A stretch of DNA of 64,000 nucleotides from Photobacterium gaetbulicola Gung47 (GTDB lineage Bacteria; Pseudomonadota; Gammaproteobacteria; Enterobacterales; Vibrionaceae). The stretch covers positions 1,984,001-2,048,000 of the forward strand of contig CP005973.1 in NCBI GenBank assembly GCA_000940995.1, written 5' to 3'. Under the pieces are notes generated by a model, which did not search any database, was not told the DNA's origin, and saw only the letters and a list, made by a program, of their open reading frames with translations. This document shows positions 35,463-44,762 of the stretch, in pieces (position 1 is the stretch's first letter; every line of letters starts with the position of its first letter). Made by a program: the position numbers and the translations under genes.

Positions 35463-35576
35463 GAAAAAAAGGTCTCTTCAATTCGTTGGTTAGTGATGGT
35501 AGGAGGGAAAGAGACCTTTGTACCAAGGGCGGACGCTAATTTCACGTAATGGGTACTAACATCCCGAAGGAATGCA
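35463..35576 (-). ncRNA. Candidate small RNA, about 114 nt
   Basis: On the minus strand a perfect TATAAT (35588-35583) precedes a predicted start near 35576. The transcript would contain a hairpin with a TTCG tetraloop (CATTCC-TTCG-GGATG) and end in an intrinsic terminator: an 11-bp stem AAAGGTCTCTT/AAGAGACCTTT (35519-35509 with 35478-35468), then seven T (35470-35464). No protein gene on this strand needs that terminator. The -35 region is weak. Confidence 0.45.
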
Positions 35577-35764
35577 AGAGGAATTATATGCGGCCTAATT
35601 AGAGTTAAAAATCTAATTGGTGGATTAATGAACAATTCTGGTGCGGGGGAGGAAATTGGGCGCCTGTCGTAAAAAGGTAAGTCTTCTGATAAGCGAGTGG
35701 TTATTATTTGAGCAGATTGGGCTGGGGCCTTTCAGCCGTAAGAAAGTCATTAGTGAGGTTGATT

Positions 35765-36880
35765 TTGAATGCTCAACAATCCTTAGTAACACTTCCAGAA
35801 AAAAACACGTTGGATACTGTGATTAAGTCCATGTTGCTGCTGCTGGTTGTGTACTTTTGCTATCAGATCCTACAGCCATTTTTGCTCCCTATTGTCTGGG
35901 GGGCAATCATCGCCATTGCGCTGATGCCTTTGGTCAAGGCGCTGCAACGGCGCTGTTCGCTCTCCCTTGGAAAGGGCTGTATGTTGGTTACCCTGGTCGC
36001 CCTTGCGGCACTGCTGGTGCCAACGATATGGTTCTCCGGGGCGGTGGTAAGCACCAGCCAAGATGTTGCGACCGCGCTCTCTGCTGGGACTTTGGTGATC
36101 CCACAGCCAGATGCATCGGTGGCCGTGCTGCCAGTGGTGGGTGAGCCGTTGTACAAAGCGTGGAGCCTTGCTGCCACCAACTTGGCAAGTGCGCTGAATA
36201 CCTATGCACCTCAAGTTAAAGCGCTGGTGTCAAGCGGGTTATCTGCTATCGGAAGTCTGGGCGGCAGCGTGGTTCAGTTCATTATTGCCATTCTGATTTC
36301 AGGTGTGGTGATGAGCAATGCTGCCCGCTGCAAGACGATGGCCGGCAAAGTGGCTGTTCGCCTGCTGGGCGATAAAGGTGAAGACTATGTCGGGCTGTCG
36401 ATTGCAACCGTACGCAGTGTGGTTCATGGCGTTATCGGTGTGGCCGTTATCCAGGCAGTACTGGCTGGATTGGGCATGGGGATTGCCGGTGTGCCGGCAG
36501 CCGGACTGTGGATGCTAGCGGTACTGGTTTTGGCCATTATCCAACTGCCACCGATTTTGATATTGGGCCCGGTGATGGCATACCTGTTTGCGGTTGATAC
36601 ACCGACCGTTGCCGTTATCTTTAGCGTGTGGGGCGTTCTGGTTAGCGCCAGTGATACCGTATTGAAGCCAATGTTGATGGGGCGTGGCGTTGATATCCCG
36701 ATGTTGGTGATACTGCTGGGCGCGCTGGGCGGCATGATGATGTCTGGTATTGTTGGTCTATTCGTTGGTGCCGTGGTATTGGCACTTGGCTACAAGCTGC
36801 TGATGGCATGGCTTGAACCGGCAGACAAGATCGCTCAGGCTGGGACCGAGGCGGTACTGCCGGTAGTTGCAACACCCTAA
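35765..36880 (+). CDS. AI-2E family (PerM/TqsA-like) membrane transporter
   Basis: A 371-residue polytopic membrane protein if it starts at TTG 35765, which has GTGAGG six bases upstream; no ATG in frame gives the full N-terminus. Hydrophobic helices begin at LLLLVVYFCYQ. The family signatures LPIVWGAIIAIALMPLV, HGVIGVAVIQAVLAG and IGLxxxG-like C-terminal helices (GGMMMSGIVGLFVGAVV) are present. AI-2E proteins include autoinducer-2 exporters and Na+/H+ antiporters, so the cargo is open. It is followed by a terminator at 36922. Confidence 0.82.
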   Translation: MNAQQSLVTLPEKNTLDTVIKSMLLLLVVYFCYQILQPFLLPIVWGAIIAIALMPLVKALQRRCSLSLGKGCMLVTLVALAALLVPTIWFSGAVVSTSQDVATALSAGTLVIPQPDASVAVLPVVGEPLYKAWSLAATNLASALNTYAPQVKALVSSGLSAIGSLGGSVVQFIIAILISGVVMSNAARCKTMAGKVAVRLLGDKGEDYVGLSIATVRSVVHGVIGVAVIQAVLAGLGMGIAGVPAAGLWMLAVLVLAIIQLPPILILGPVMAYLFAVDTPTVAVIFSVWGVLVSASDTVLKPMLMGRGVDIPMLVILLGALGGMMMSGIVGLFVGAVVLALGYKLLMAWLEPADKIAQAGTEAVLPVVATP

Positions 36881-36921
36881 GCAACCGAAGAGGTTTGGAT
36901 GTAAAGCCCTAACACTAAAAG

Positions 36922-36957
36922 AAAAAGGTCAATACCGATGGGTATTGGCCTTTTTTG
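36922..36957 (+). terminator. Intrinsic terminator after the AI-2E gene
   Basis: A 12-bp stem AAGGTCAATACC/GGTATTGGCCTT (one G-T pair) with loop GATG and TTTTTT. Confidence 0.9.
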
Positions 36958-36987
36958 TATTGTCTTTTCCAATCGAGACGGACGTTG

Positions 36988-37728
36988 CTATTTCGCTTCT
37001 TGTGAGTCTTTTTCTTCTTTGTCGCAGCCCCATTCACACGGCAGCTCGATAAGGATGTCCGACAGCTGTTCTGGCTGCAGCATTTGTTCGGGGGAGATAT
37101 TGAGCTGGTTTGCCATGGTTTGGTTAAACAGCTGCCAATGGTTCAGTAAACATTGTTCTTCACTGGCGTTTTCCCATGTGTCCAATATAAATGGCTTCAT
37201 GCTGGCGGCACCATGGGCATACATCATCATTTGCCATTTCATTTCCCAAATGTTGATCGGTTTCAGCGGGAAATCACTGTTGCAGTTAACGACCAGTTGG
37301 TTGACGAACTTTTCAAGCTCGCCGTTGTTATCGAAGAAGTAATCCATTAATACATCGCCCTGCCTGACCCCATCGGCAATCAGCTGGATAGGCATCGGGT
37401 GGGCAAGTTGCTGGGCTAATAGCATGGTGACAAAGCGATAGAGGATGACATTGCTCGGCAGCTCGGAAGGAATTTCTTCCAGCAACTTGTACATATAACT
37501 CAAGAAATAGACGTGCAGGTTGTCACTGATACTTTGCCAGATCTTTTCCTTGCTGCCGAAATGGTGGCGGATCAAGCTGTGAGATACCCCAGCGCGTTCG
37601 CTGATATTTCTCAGCGATACCCTTTCGTACCCCAATTCGCAGAACATTTCCGCGGCAGTTTTGATGATCAGCAGCTTGGTTTCTTCGGCGGCCTGTGCGC
37701 TGCGGCGGCCCTGTTTTCTCTCGGTCAT
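36988..37728 (-). CDS. TetR-family repressor of the RND pump operon
   Basis: A 246-residue TetR protein from the ATG at 37728 (MTERKQGRRSA). The helix-turn-helix covers residues about 18-64 (VSLRNISERAGVSHSLIRHHFGSKEKIW), followed by a long ligand-binding domain and an acidic tail (EWGCDKEEKDSQ). It is divergent from the four-gene RND efflux operon that starts at 37897 and almost certainly represses it. A GTG at 37752 would add eight residues. Confidence 0.85.
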   Translation of the reverse strand: MTERKQGRRSAQAAEETKLLIIKTAAEMFCELGYERVSLRNISERAGVSHSLIRHHFGSKEKIWQSISDNLHVYFLSYMYKLLEEIPSELPSNVILYRFVTMLLAQQLAHPMPIQLIADGVRQGDVLMDYFFDNNGELEKFVNQLVVNCNSDFPLKPINIWEMKWQMMMYAHGAASMKPFILDTWENASEEQCLLNHWQLFNQTMANQLNISPEQMLQPEQLSDILIELPCEWGCDKEEKDSQEAK

Positions 37729-37828
37729 GGTTCTATCTGTTTCATAGCCCACGCTATTTTAACCAAAAAACCGCGGGGGCGTCATCTGTGTGCTCACAAA
37801 ATACATTTATTGTCCATCTGTAAAATAT

Positions 37829-37846
37829 ACTTGATCTCAACCAAGT
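37829..37846. promoter_or_regulatory. Candidate operator in the RND/TetR promoter
   Basis: An inverted repeat ACTTG-N8-CAAGT between the divergent starts; modest in length, so only a suggestion. Confidence 0.35.
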
Positions 37847-37896
37847 TCAACATATACTGCACAGGTGTGTAATATAAATCTCAGAGAGAAACGCCC

Positions 37897-38973
37897 GTGA
37901 AAGGAACATCCATTTCGTTCACCCCGTTTGTCAGGGTGGCAACAATAGCATTGCTGGGAAGCATCCTAGCCGGATGTAACCAAGCTAATTCAGAAATAAC
38001 CGAAGAGGTCGTCAAGCCCGTGAAACTGCTGGAAATCCCAATGCCAGCGAATCAGGCGAGTAATGCTTTTCCTGGCAAGCTAGTCGCGACACAGCGCGCC
38101 CAGCTTTCTTTTCAGGTACCTGGCGAAATTGCCAAGCTGACGGTCAGGGTCGGCCAGCGAGTCAAGCAAGGTCAGGTACTGGCGGTACTGGATGATCAGG
38201 ATTACCGCTTGGCTTTCGATGCCAAAATGGCAGAGTTTGAGTTGGCGCAAAGCCAGTTCCTGCGCGCCAAGCAGCTATACGGCAAGAAGCTGATCAGTAC
38301 CGACCAGTTTGACCAGCGCGAGACTGCTTACAAGGCGGCAGCCGCGAACTTGGAACAAGCAAAAACAGACGTTGAACATACCTTGATCAAAGCGCCTTTC
38401 AACGGTGTCGTTTCACTGAAATTTGTTAACCAGAACCAGTTTGTTGGTGCCAACCAACCTGTGATGAACATCCAGAATGTGGATGAAATGGACGTGAGCT
38501 TCAATCTGCCGGTACCTTTTGTGAAGCAGACCAGCTTGTCGGCGATCCGCCAGACTGCGGTGTGGGTTGAGATGGATAACCACCCAGCCCAGCCGATCCA
38601 CGCAGAGTTCAAAGAGCTGTCGACCAAGCCCGATGCTGATACTAACAGCTATACCGCGAAGGTGACCCTTTCCCGCCCGGAGGAGATGAACTTGCTCTCC
38701 GGCATGGTAGGTCAGGTGCATTTTGCCAAGCCTGAGCTGTCTACTGCCGTGCGTTTGCCGGAAGGTGCCTGGGTTGAAAAACAAAACGGCCATGGGACAT
38801 TGTGGCAGTTTGATCCCCAAACCGGCGTGGTCGATGCTCTGGAAGTCGCTCTCAACGATCAGGGCGAGGTGGTATCAGGTTTGGCTCCGGGGATCATGGT
38901 GGTGATCGCTGGCGCGACTGATTTGTTGCCGGGCCAACAGGTGCGAGCCTGGGAACGTGAGGGTGGTATCTAA
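37897..38973 (+). CDS. RND efflux membrane fusion lipoprotein, first adaptor
   Basis: A 358-residue periplasmic adaptor of the AcrA family. A lipobox (LGSILAGC) anchors it by Cys28. Lipoyl halves flank a coiled hairpin (FPGKLVATQRAQLSFQVPGE; ALIKAPFNGVVSLKFV), followed by a beta-barrel and membrane-proximal domain. It is the first gene of a four-gene operon with the second adaptor one base downstream. Two-adaptor RND operons are known in vibrios (VexIJK, VmeGHI type). Confidence 0.88.
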   Translation: MKGTSISFTPFVRVATIALLGSILAGCNQANSEITEEVVKPVKLLEIPMPANQASNAFPGKLVATQRAQLSFQVPGEIAKLTVRVGQRVKQGQVLAVLDDQDYRLAFDAKMAEFELAQSQFLRAKQLYGKKLISTDQFDQRETAYKAAAANLEQAKTDVEHTLIKAPFNGVVSLKFVNQNQFVGANQPVMNIQNVDEMDVSFNLPVPFVKQTSLSAIRQTAVWVEMDNHPAQPIHAEFKELSTKPDADTNSYTAKVTLSRPEEMNLLSGMVGQVHFAKPELSTAVRLPEGAWVEKQNGHGTLWQFDPQTGVVDALEVALNDQGEVVSGLAPGIMVVIAGATDLLPGQQVRAWEREGGI

Positions 38974-38974
38974 G

Positions 38975-40051
38975 ATGTTGAAGAAGATGTCATTCGCCGT
39001 TCTTTCCATGATGGTATTAGCCGGTTGCCAAGAGCCGCCGCAGCAACAAACTACTGCTTCGCTTGCAGTGTCTTCCCTGACGGTTGATCAGCCGATAACC
39101 AGCCAGTTCCGCTCCTTCAAGGGCCAGGTGGAAGCGGCAGAAAATACCCCGTTGGCGTTTCGGGTTGAAGGCGAGCTGCAGCGCGTATTGGTTAAATCTG
39201 GCCAGCAGGTCAAGAAAGGCGAGCTCCTTGCCGAACTGGATGCTGATAAGTTCGAGCAGCAACGCAATGATGCCCAGGTTCAGTTTGGTCTGGCGACCAA
39301 ACAGCTTCAGCGTGGCCGGGAATTGTTCGAGCGCAAGATGATCTCCAAGGCTGAGCTCGACGAGCTGTCTGCCAATCACAAGCTGACAAAAGTGAACTTC
39401 AAGGCGGCGGAGCGCCGTTTGGGCTACACCCGCTTGGTTGCGCCGTTCGACGGCGTGGTGGCAGATGTGCCTAAGGAGTCGTTCGAGGCGGTATCTCCGG
39501 GTGAAACGGTCGTTAACCTGTACCAGGACGATCTGCTGTATATCAATATCGCCGTATCCGATCACGTGCTGGCCATGCTCAACCCGCAGCAGGTGAACCG
39601 CAGTTACCAGCCAATGGCGCGTTTTGGGTCCGAGTCGCAAACCTATCCCGTGACCTACCTTGAGCATACCGGCGAGCTAGAGCCACAAAGCCAAACCTAC
39701 CGGATGTGGTTTGAAATGCCGCAGCGAGAGCCGGCGATTTTGCCGGGCACCAGCGTGTCTCTGCGTGTCGATATGGCGGAAGCGGGCCTGAGTACTTTGC
39801 AAGGCTACCAGCTGCCGATGACAGCTATTGAGGCAGGGCGTGAAGCGGGTCAGTTTTTTGTTTGGAAGCTCGACGGCAATCAGGTCCACAAGGTGGAAGT
39901 CAGTATTGGTCAGCTTAATAATCACGGTGCCATCGTAAGCAGCGGTATCAGCGAGGGTGAGCGCCTGGTGACCTCCAGCTTGCGAAAAATGCGCGAGGGA
40001 ATGGAAGTGACCCAGTTACCAGCAGTAAAAGCAGAGGCGAAGGCCCTGTGA
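38975..40051 (+). CDS. RND efflux membrane fusion lipoprotein, second adaptor
   Basis: A 358-residue adaptor with lipobox SMMVLAGC near residue 18 and the usual lipoyl, hairpin and barrel order (FRVEGELQRVLVKSGQQVKKG; YTRLVAPFDGVVADVPKE). The start at 38975 lies one base after the previous stop. It probably forms a mixed hexamer with the first adaptor. Its TGA overlaps the GTG of a small membrane protein (GTGA at 40048), so translation is coupled. Confidence 0.88.
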   Translation: MLKKMSFAVLSMMVLAGCQEPPQQQTTASLAVSSLTVDQPITSQFRSFKGQVEAAENTPLAFRVEGELQRVLVKSGQQVKKGELLAELDADKFEQQRNDAQVQFGLATKQLQRGRELFERKMISKAELDELSANHKLTKVNFKAAERRLGYTRLVAPFDGVVADVPKESFEAVSPGETVVNLYQDDLLYINIAVSDHVLAMLNPQQVNRSYQPMARFGSESQTYPVTYLEHTGELEPQSQTYRMWFEMPQREPAILPGTSVSLRVDMAEAGLSTLQGYQLPMTAIEAGREAGQFFVWKLDGNQVHKVEVSIGQLNNHGAIVSSGISEGERLVTSSLRKMREGMEVTQLPAVKAEAKAL

Positions 40052-40296
40052 AATTGAACATGCCCACCATTGTCCAATCCCTCATTCGCTGGGTGGTTTG
40101 GCTGGTGATCACATTGGCTGGCCTCGCCCTCTTCACCGGATTAGGGCAACTGATGGCTGGCAAGCTGATTGACGGGGGCATGCAGTTTTTAGAGTTATCA
40201 ATTCAGGCCACGCCCGTTATTACGACATTTTGGGTGCTTGGTGAAGATGATTGGGGATTGACTATGGCAGTAGCCACCATGGGAGCAGTACAGTGA
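40048..40296 (+). CDS. Small membrane protein inside the RND operon
   Basis: An 82-residue protein starting at GTG 40048 (four-base overlap with the previous gene); an ATG at 40060 is a second choice. It has a clear transmembrane helix (about residues 15-34, WVVWLVITLAGLALFTGL) and a second semi-hydrophobic part. Its TGA overlaps the GTG of the RND pump gene (GTGA at 40293). The double overlap argues that it is a real, coupled member of the operon. I do not recognise the family. A role as a pump accessory subunit, like AcrZ for AcrB, is inference. Confidence 0.65.
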   Translation: MKLNMPTIVQSLIRWVVWLVITLAGLALFTGLGQLMAGKLIDGGMQFLELSIQATPVITTFWVLGEDDWGLTMAVATMGAVQ

Positions 40297-43200
40297 ATAT
40301 TGCTGAGTATTCAATAAAAAATAAAGTCATTAGCTGGCTATTTTTGATTATTCTGGCGGCCGGGGGGGTGACCTCGTTTCTGGACTTGGGCAGGCTGGAA
40401 GACCCGGCCTTTACCATCAAAGATGCCATGATTGTGGCGACCTATCCGGGGGCAACCACCACAGAAGTTGAAGAAGAGCTGACCTATCCGCTGGAGAAAG
40501 CGGTGCGTCAATTGCCGTATATCGACAAAGTGACCTCGACCTCGTCTGCCGGGATGACCCAGATAATGGTCAGTATGGAGATGATTTACGGCCCGGACGA
40601 GTTGCCACAGATCTGGGATGAAATGCGTCGTAAGGTTAATGATCTGCGTCCGATATTGCCATCCGGTGTGGGTTCGCTGCAGATAATCGACGATTTTGGT
40701 GATGTGTACGGCGTGATGATCATGCTGACCGGCGAGGGCTATTCATACGTCGAACTCAAGCAGTACGCCGATTACCTGATCCGTGAACTGGAGTTGGTCG
40801 ACGGTGTCGGCAAAGTGAGTCTGGCCGGGGAACAGCAAGAGCAAATTTTTGTCGAGATTTCCGTTGAGCGCATGGCGGCGCTGAATCTGGACATGAACAC
40901 CGTTGTTGGCTTGCTTAACCAGCAAAACAGCGTAACCGCCTCGGGTGAGATGATGATCAATGGACAGAACCTGATCATCCGCCCCAACGGCGAGATGAAC
41001 AGTGTCGAATCACTGGAAAACTTGGTTATCCATGGCCGCGATACCGGTAATCTTATCCGCCTCAAAGATGTCGCAACCGTGTCCCGTGGCGTGCAGGAAA
41101 AGCCGGGTAATATCGTGACCTATAACGGTCAGCCTGCGATTAACCTAGGTCTTTCTTTTGCCTCTGGGGTCAACGTAGTAGAAGTGGGCAAACAGCTTGA
41201 TGCCCGTTTGGCTGAGCTGGAAAACATCAAGCCCGCCGGTGTTGAGTTGAACTACTTCTATAACCAGGCGCAGGAAGTGGACAAGTCGGTACAGGACTTT
41301 GTGGTCAGCCTGGGTCAGGCGGTGGCGATCGTGATTGTGGTGCTGCTGTTTGCCATGGGGCTGCGCAGTGGGGTGATCATCGGTTTGGTACTGCTGCTGA
41401 CGGTATTCGGTACCTTTATCATGATGAAGCTCAATGACGTTGAGCTGCACCGTATCTCCCTGGGCGCCCTGATCATTGCGCTGGGTATGCTGGTGGATAA
41501 TGCCATCGTGGTAGTCGAAGGGATCTTGGTCGGTCTGAAGAAAGGCCGTACCAAGGTGCAGGCGGCGGCAGATATTGCCAAGCAGACCCAATGGCCGCTG
41601 CTTGGTGCGACCGTGATTGCCATCACCGCATTTGCCCCTATCGGTTTGTCGTCGGATGCAACCGGTGAGTTTATGGGATCACTGTTCTGGGTGCTGTGTT
41701 ATTCCTTGTTCCTGAGCTGGATCACCGCACTGACACTGACGCCTTTCTTGGCCGATTTATTGCTCAAAGACGAAGATAAAAACCAGCAGGATGATGAAGA
41801 CCCATATAAAGGTGCATTGTTTACTGTCTTTGGTGCAATGCTGAGATTTGCTCTGCGTTTCCGTTGGTTGACCATGGTAAGCATGCTGGCTCTGCTGGTG
41901 AGCGCGGTAATCGCCTTTGGCCAAGTGAAGCAGTCGTTCTTTCCACCGTCGAATACGCCGATGTTCTACGTTGATTTGTGGATGCCGGAAGGGACCGATA
42001 TTCGCGAGACCATAGCCCAGACAGAGCAGGTCGAACAGTACATCCGCCGTCAAGACGATGTTGATTTCGTCACAACCTCTGTGGGGCAGGGTATGCAGCG
42101 CTTTATGCTGACCTATCAGCCGGAGAAGAGCTACGAGTCTTATGCCCAACTGCAGGTGCGCACCACCAGTCGCGACAACATGTTTGATTTGCTGCACAAG
42201 CTGGATGCAGGACTGCCTGCCAAGTTTGATCAGCCGACCTTCCAGTTCAAGCTGATGGAATTCGGTCCGTCGCCGGCATCGAAGATCGAGGCACGTATTA
42301 TTGGCCCAGATCCGCAAACGCTGCGTGATATCGCGATGCAAGTGGAAGACGTCTTACTGCAAGACCCAGGCGCTCGAAACGTCCGTCACGACTGGCGTGA
42401 ACGCACTAAGGAGTTAGTGCCACAGTTCAATGAAACCAAGGCGCGTCGTTTGGGGATTTCGAAACAAGATTTGTCCAATACCCTGCAGATGGCCTATGGA
42501 GGTAATACGATTGGTTTGCTGCGTGACGGTACCCATATGCTGCCGATCATCACGCGTCTGCCGGAGTCTGAGCGGGTCGATTACGATACCCTGCAGAACC
42601 TCCAGCTTTGGAGCCCGGTCCAGCAGGCTTACGTACCGATTGAGCAGGTCATCGATGGCGTTGATCTCGGTTGGTCCGAGCCGCTGATCCAGCGCAAAGA
42701 CCGGAAGCGGACCCTGACGGTACTGGCAGACCATGATGTGCTGGGTGATGAAACTGCGGCGACTCTGTTTAATCGTATCCGCCCTCAGGTTGAAGCCCTG
42801 CCGCTGCCGGTTGGCTACAGCATCGAGTGGGGTGGCGAATATGAATCATCGAAAGATGCGCAGGAGTCCATGATGGCCTCAATGCCGATGGGTTACCTGT
42901 TTATGTTCGTGATCACTATCTTCCTGTTCAACTCGCTGAAGAAGCCGTTGGTGATTTGGGCGACGGTACCGCTGTCGATTATCGGGGTGGCATTTGGCCT
43001 GTTGGCAACCAACATTCCATTCAGCTTCACCGCCTTGCTTGGCCTGTTGAGTCTAAGCGGGATGATTTTGAAAAACGGTATCGTATTGCTAGATCAAATC
43101 AATATTGAGCTGGAGTCTGGCAAGCAGCCTTATGATGCCATTGTCGACAGTGCCATCAGCCGTGTTCGTCCAGTGAGTATGGCGGCACTGACAACGATTC

Positions 43201-43352
43201 TGGGGATGATCCCGCTGGTGTTCGATGCCTTCTTTAATTCGCTGGCGATCACCATCATGGCGGGCCTGGGTTTTGCCACGGTACTGACACTGATTGTGGT
43301 GCCTGTGTTGTTTGCCCTGTTCTACAACGTTAAGCAGCCAGCAAAAGCTTAA
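40293..43352 (+). CDS. RND-family efflux pump, inner-membrane permease
   Basis: A 1019-residue RND (AcrB/HAE1-like) transporter starting at GTG 40293 (NIAEYSIKNKVISWLF) with GGAGC upstream. Twelve membrane helices and two large periplasmic loops are apparent. The proton-relay region reads LGMLVDNAIVVVEG in helix 4, with a second-half counterpart LSGMILKNGIVLLDQI in helix 10. It works with the two adaptors and an outer-membrane channel not encoded here. Substrates may include antibiotics, bile salts or dyes. It is the last gene before a terminator at 43374. Confidence 0.92.
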   Translation: MNIAEYSIKNKVISWLFLIILAAGGVTSFLDLGRLEDPAFTIKDAMIVATYPGATTTEVEEELTYPLEKAVRQLPYIDKVTSTSSAGMTQIMVSMEMIYGPDELPQIWDEMRRKVNDLRPILPSGVGSLQIIDDFGDVYGVMIMLTGEGYSYVELKQYADYLIRELELVDGVGKVSLAGEQQEQIFVEISVERMAALNLDMNTVVGLLNQQNSVTASGEMMINGQNLIIRPNGEMNSVESLENLVIHGRDTGNLIRLKDVATVSRGVQEKPGNIVTYNGQPAINLGLSFASGVNVVEVGKQLDARLAELENIKPAGVELNYFYNQAQEVDKSVQDFVVSLGQAVAIVIVVLLFAMGLRSGVIIGLVLLLTVFGTFIMMKLNDVELHRISLGALIIALGMLVDNAIVVVEGILVGLKKGRTKVQAAADIAKQTQWPLLGATVIAITAFAPIGLSSDATGEFMGSLFWVLCYSLFLSWITALTLTPFLADLLLKDEDKNQQDDEDPYKGALFTVFGAMLRFALRFRWLTMVSMLALLVSAVIAFGQVKQSFFPPSNTPMFYVDLWMPEGTDIRETIAQTEQVEQYIRRQDDVDFVTTSVGQGMQRFMLTYQPEKSYESYAQLQVRTTSRDNMFDLLHKLDAGLPAKFDQPTFQFKLMEFGPSPASKIEARIIGPDPQTLRDIAMQVEDVLLQDPGARNVRHDWRERTKELVPQFNETKARRLGISKQDLSNTLQMAYGGNTIGLLRDGTHMLPIITRLPESERVDYDTLQNLQLWSPVQQAYVPIEQVIDGVDLGWSEPLIQRKDRKRTLTVLADHDVLGDETAATLFNRIRPQVEALPLPVGYSIEWGGEYESSKDAQESMMASMPMGYLFMFVITIFLFNSLKKPLVIWATVPLSIIGVAFGLLATNIPFSFTALLGLLSLSGMILKNGIVLLDQINIELESGKQPYDAIVDSAISRVRPVSMAALTTILGMIPLVFDAFFNSLAITIMAGLGFATVLTLIVVPVLFALFYNVKQPAKA

Positions 43353-43373
43353 CGGTTGGGAAACTAAAAATGC

Positions 43374-43411
43374 AAAACCCCGTTGTACATAATGTATAGC
43401 GGGGTTTTTTT
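43374..43411 (+). terminator. Intrinsic terminator of the RND operon
   Basis: A 9-bp stem AAAACCCCG/CGGGGTTTT closing a partly paired loop, then a T run. Confidence 0.85.
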
Positions 43412-43436
43412 ATAGGGTTATGTCAGTACGAACTGA

Positions 43437-44108
43437 TCACCTGAAGAACAACTGGCTGAACGGATTGAGCAAGGTTGCCAGTCCTGACGTGAAGTGCAGC
43501 GGCGCATTTAACAGGGTCAGGCATAGGCAATCTTTCCCCTCCCGGGTTCTTGGCAGATGCTTGTGCGCTTCGGTTTGGATTATGAAATCACCTGGTTTGT
43601 AGGTACCGTTTTCATCGTAGAATTCGCCCGCGAGAACCAGGGTGATTTCTTGCCCCTGATGGGTATGCTCTGGCAAGGCACTGTCGGAATCCATATAAAT
43701 GAAATTCATCTTGCTGGTTCCGCTGACATCCACTTGAGCACGCTTGATGTTTCCTGGCAGGCGGGACCAGGGACCAATTTTCTCGTTGTGGCGCTGCAAG
43801 GCAGAAGGAAGAGGATATGATTTGTCTTCCAATTTGAGTTGGGTGTCAGGCCATTCATCGACAGTTTCGTCAACAAGCTCTTGATCCATGATCTGTTGCA
43901 TCATGGCATTGAGCGCCGGCGACAACGTTGCTGGTTCGCTTTTCTCAAGTAGGCCTGCCTGTTCAGTCTCGATGGCCGCGATTTTCTGCCGGCAGTAAGG
44001 ACAGAATTCTAGGTGAGCACTGATCATAATGCTCGATGCTGACTCCAGTTCACCATGGGCGAAACGGCTAAGGAGGGCATGGTCGGGATGGAAGTGAATA
44101 TTAGCCAT
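43437..44108 (-). CDS. chrR: ChrR-type zinc anti-sigma factor with cupin domain
   Basis: A 223-residue ChrR homologue. The N-terminal zinc anti-sigma domain is seen as His32-x3-Cys36-x2-Cys39 (AHLEFCPYCR). A linker leads to a C-terminal cupin (about residues 110-205; PEHTHQGQEITLVLAGEF and YKPGDFIIQ), which senses singlet oxygen or organic peroxides in Rhodobacter. It binds and inactivates the sigma factor encoded immediately upstream; the genes overlap by eight bases. It is the last gene of the LON-domain/rpoE/chrR operon. Confidence 0.9.
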   Translation of the reverse strand: MANIHFHPDHALLSRFAHGELESASSIMISAHLEFCPYCRQKIAAIETEQAGLLEKSEPATLSPALNAMMQQIMDQELVDETVDEWPDTQLKLEDKSYPLPSALQRHNEKIGPWSRLPGNIKRAQVDVSGTSKMNFIYMDSDSALPEHTHQGQEITLVLAGEFYDENGTYKPGDFIIQTEAHKHLPRTREGKDCLCLTLLNAPLHFTSGLATLLNPFSQLFFR

Positions 44109-44715
44109 CGAGGGCCTCCTTCATTTTTTGCAGGGCCAGGCGGAGTCGACTTTTCACCGTGCCAAGAGGCACATCGAGGGCATCCGCGACGTCTTGGTGG
44201 GAAGCGCCTTGCATGCAGACCATACGGACAATTTCCGCTTGGGCAGGGGGAAGCTGATTAATTGCTGCTTCCAATTCCTTACTCACGATTGAGTGAAACT
44301 CAGCAGGGAGTTTATCGGCATCAACATCTTCGTGCAGGATCGGCCAGAGATCATCACCTTGGACCCAATCTTGCTGATGCTTGGTCTTTCTGAGCAGATC
44401 GAACTTAACATTCCGGGCGACAGAATAAATCCATGTGAGCGCAGCACCTTTGGACTCGTCATAAAGGTGCGCTTTCAGCCACACCTTAAGCATGGTTTCC
44501 TGAACGATTTCCATTGCCAATGACTCATCTCGCAATTGCTTGCGGGAAAAATTAAGCAATTTGGGGGCAACCGAGGTAAACAGCTGCTCGTAACTGCGGC
44601 GGCAACGGGAATCGGCAATATTGTGTAGTAGCATTGCTACATCGATAGCAGGCGCTTCATCGTTAATGAGAGACTCCTTGCTGCTCCTGGAGTGCATAAT
44701 TGCATGTGTTCTCAT
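44101..44715 (-). CDS. rpoE: ECF sigma factor RpoE, partner of ChrR (photooxidative stress type)
   Basis: A 204-residue sigma-70 family ECF factor. The start at 44715 has TAGGG five bases upstream; the frame extends to 44760 without better signals. Region 2 is visible at LRDESLAMEIVQETMLKVWLKA and TWIYSVARNVKFDLLRK, and region 4 at LPPAQAEIVRMVCMQGASHQDVADAL and VPLGTVKSRLRLALQKMK. It pairs with ChrR (ECF11-type) and should switch on photolyase, lipid and oxidative repair genes in response to singlet oxygen. Confidence 0.88.
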   Translation of the reverse strand: MRTHAIMHSRSSKESLINDEAPAIDVAMLLHNIADSRCRRSYEQLFTSVAPKLLNFSRKQLRDESLAMEIVQETMLKVWLKAHLYDESKGAALTWIYSVARNVKFDLLRKTKHQQDWVQGDDLWPILHEDVDADKLPAEFHSIVSKELEAAINQLPPAQAEIVRMVCMQGASHQDVADALDVPLGTVKSRLRLALQKMKEALDG

Positions 44716-44762
44716 GTTAACCCTATCTGCAAGCATATGTCCGTTTGCAATAAACGCCAAAA

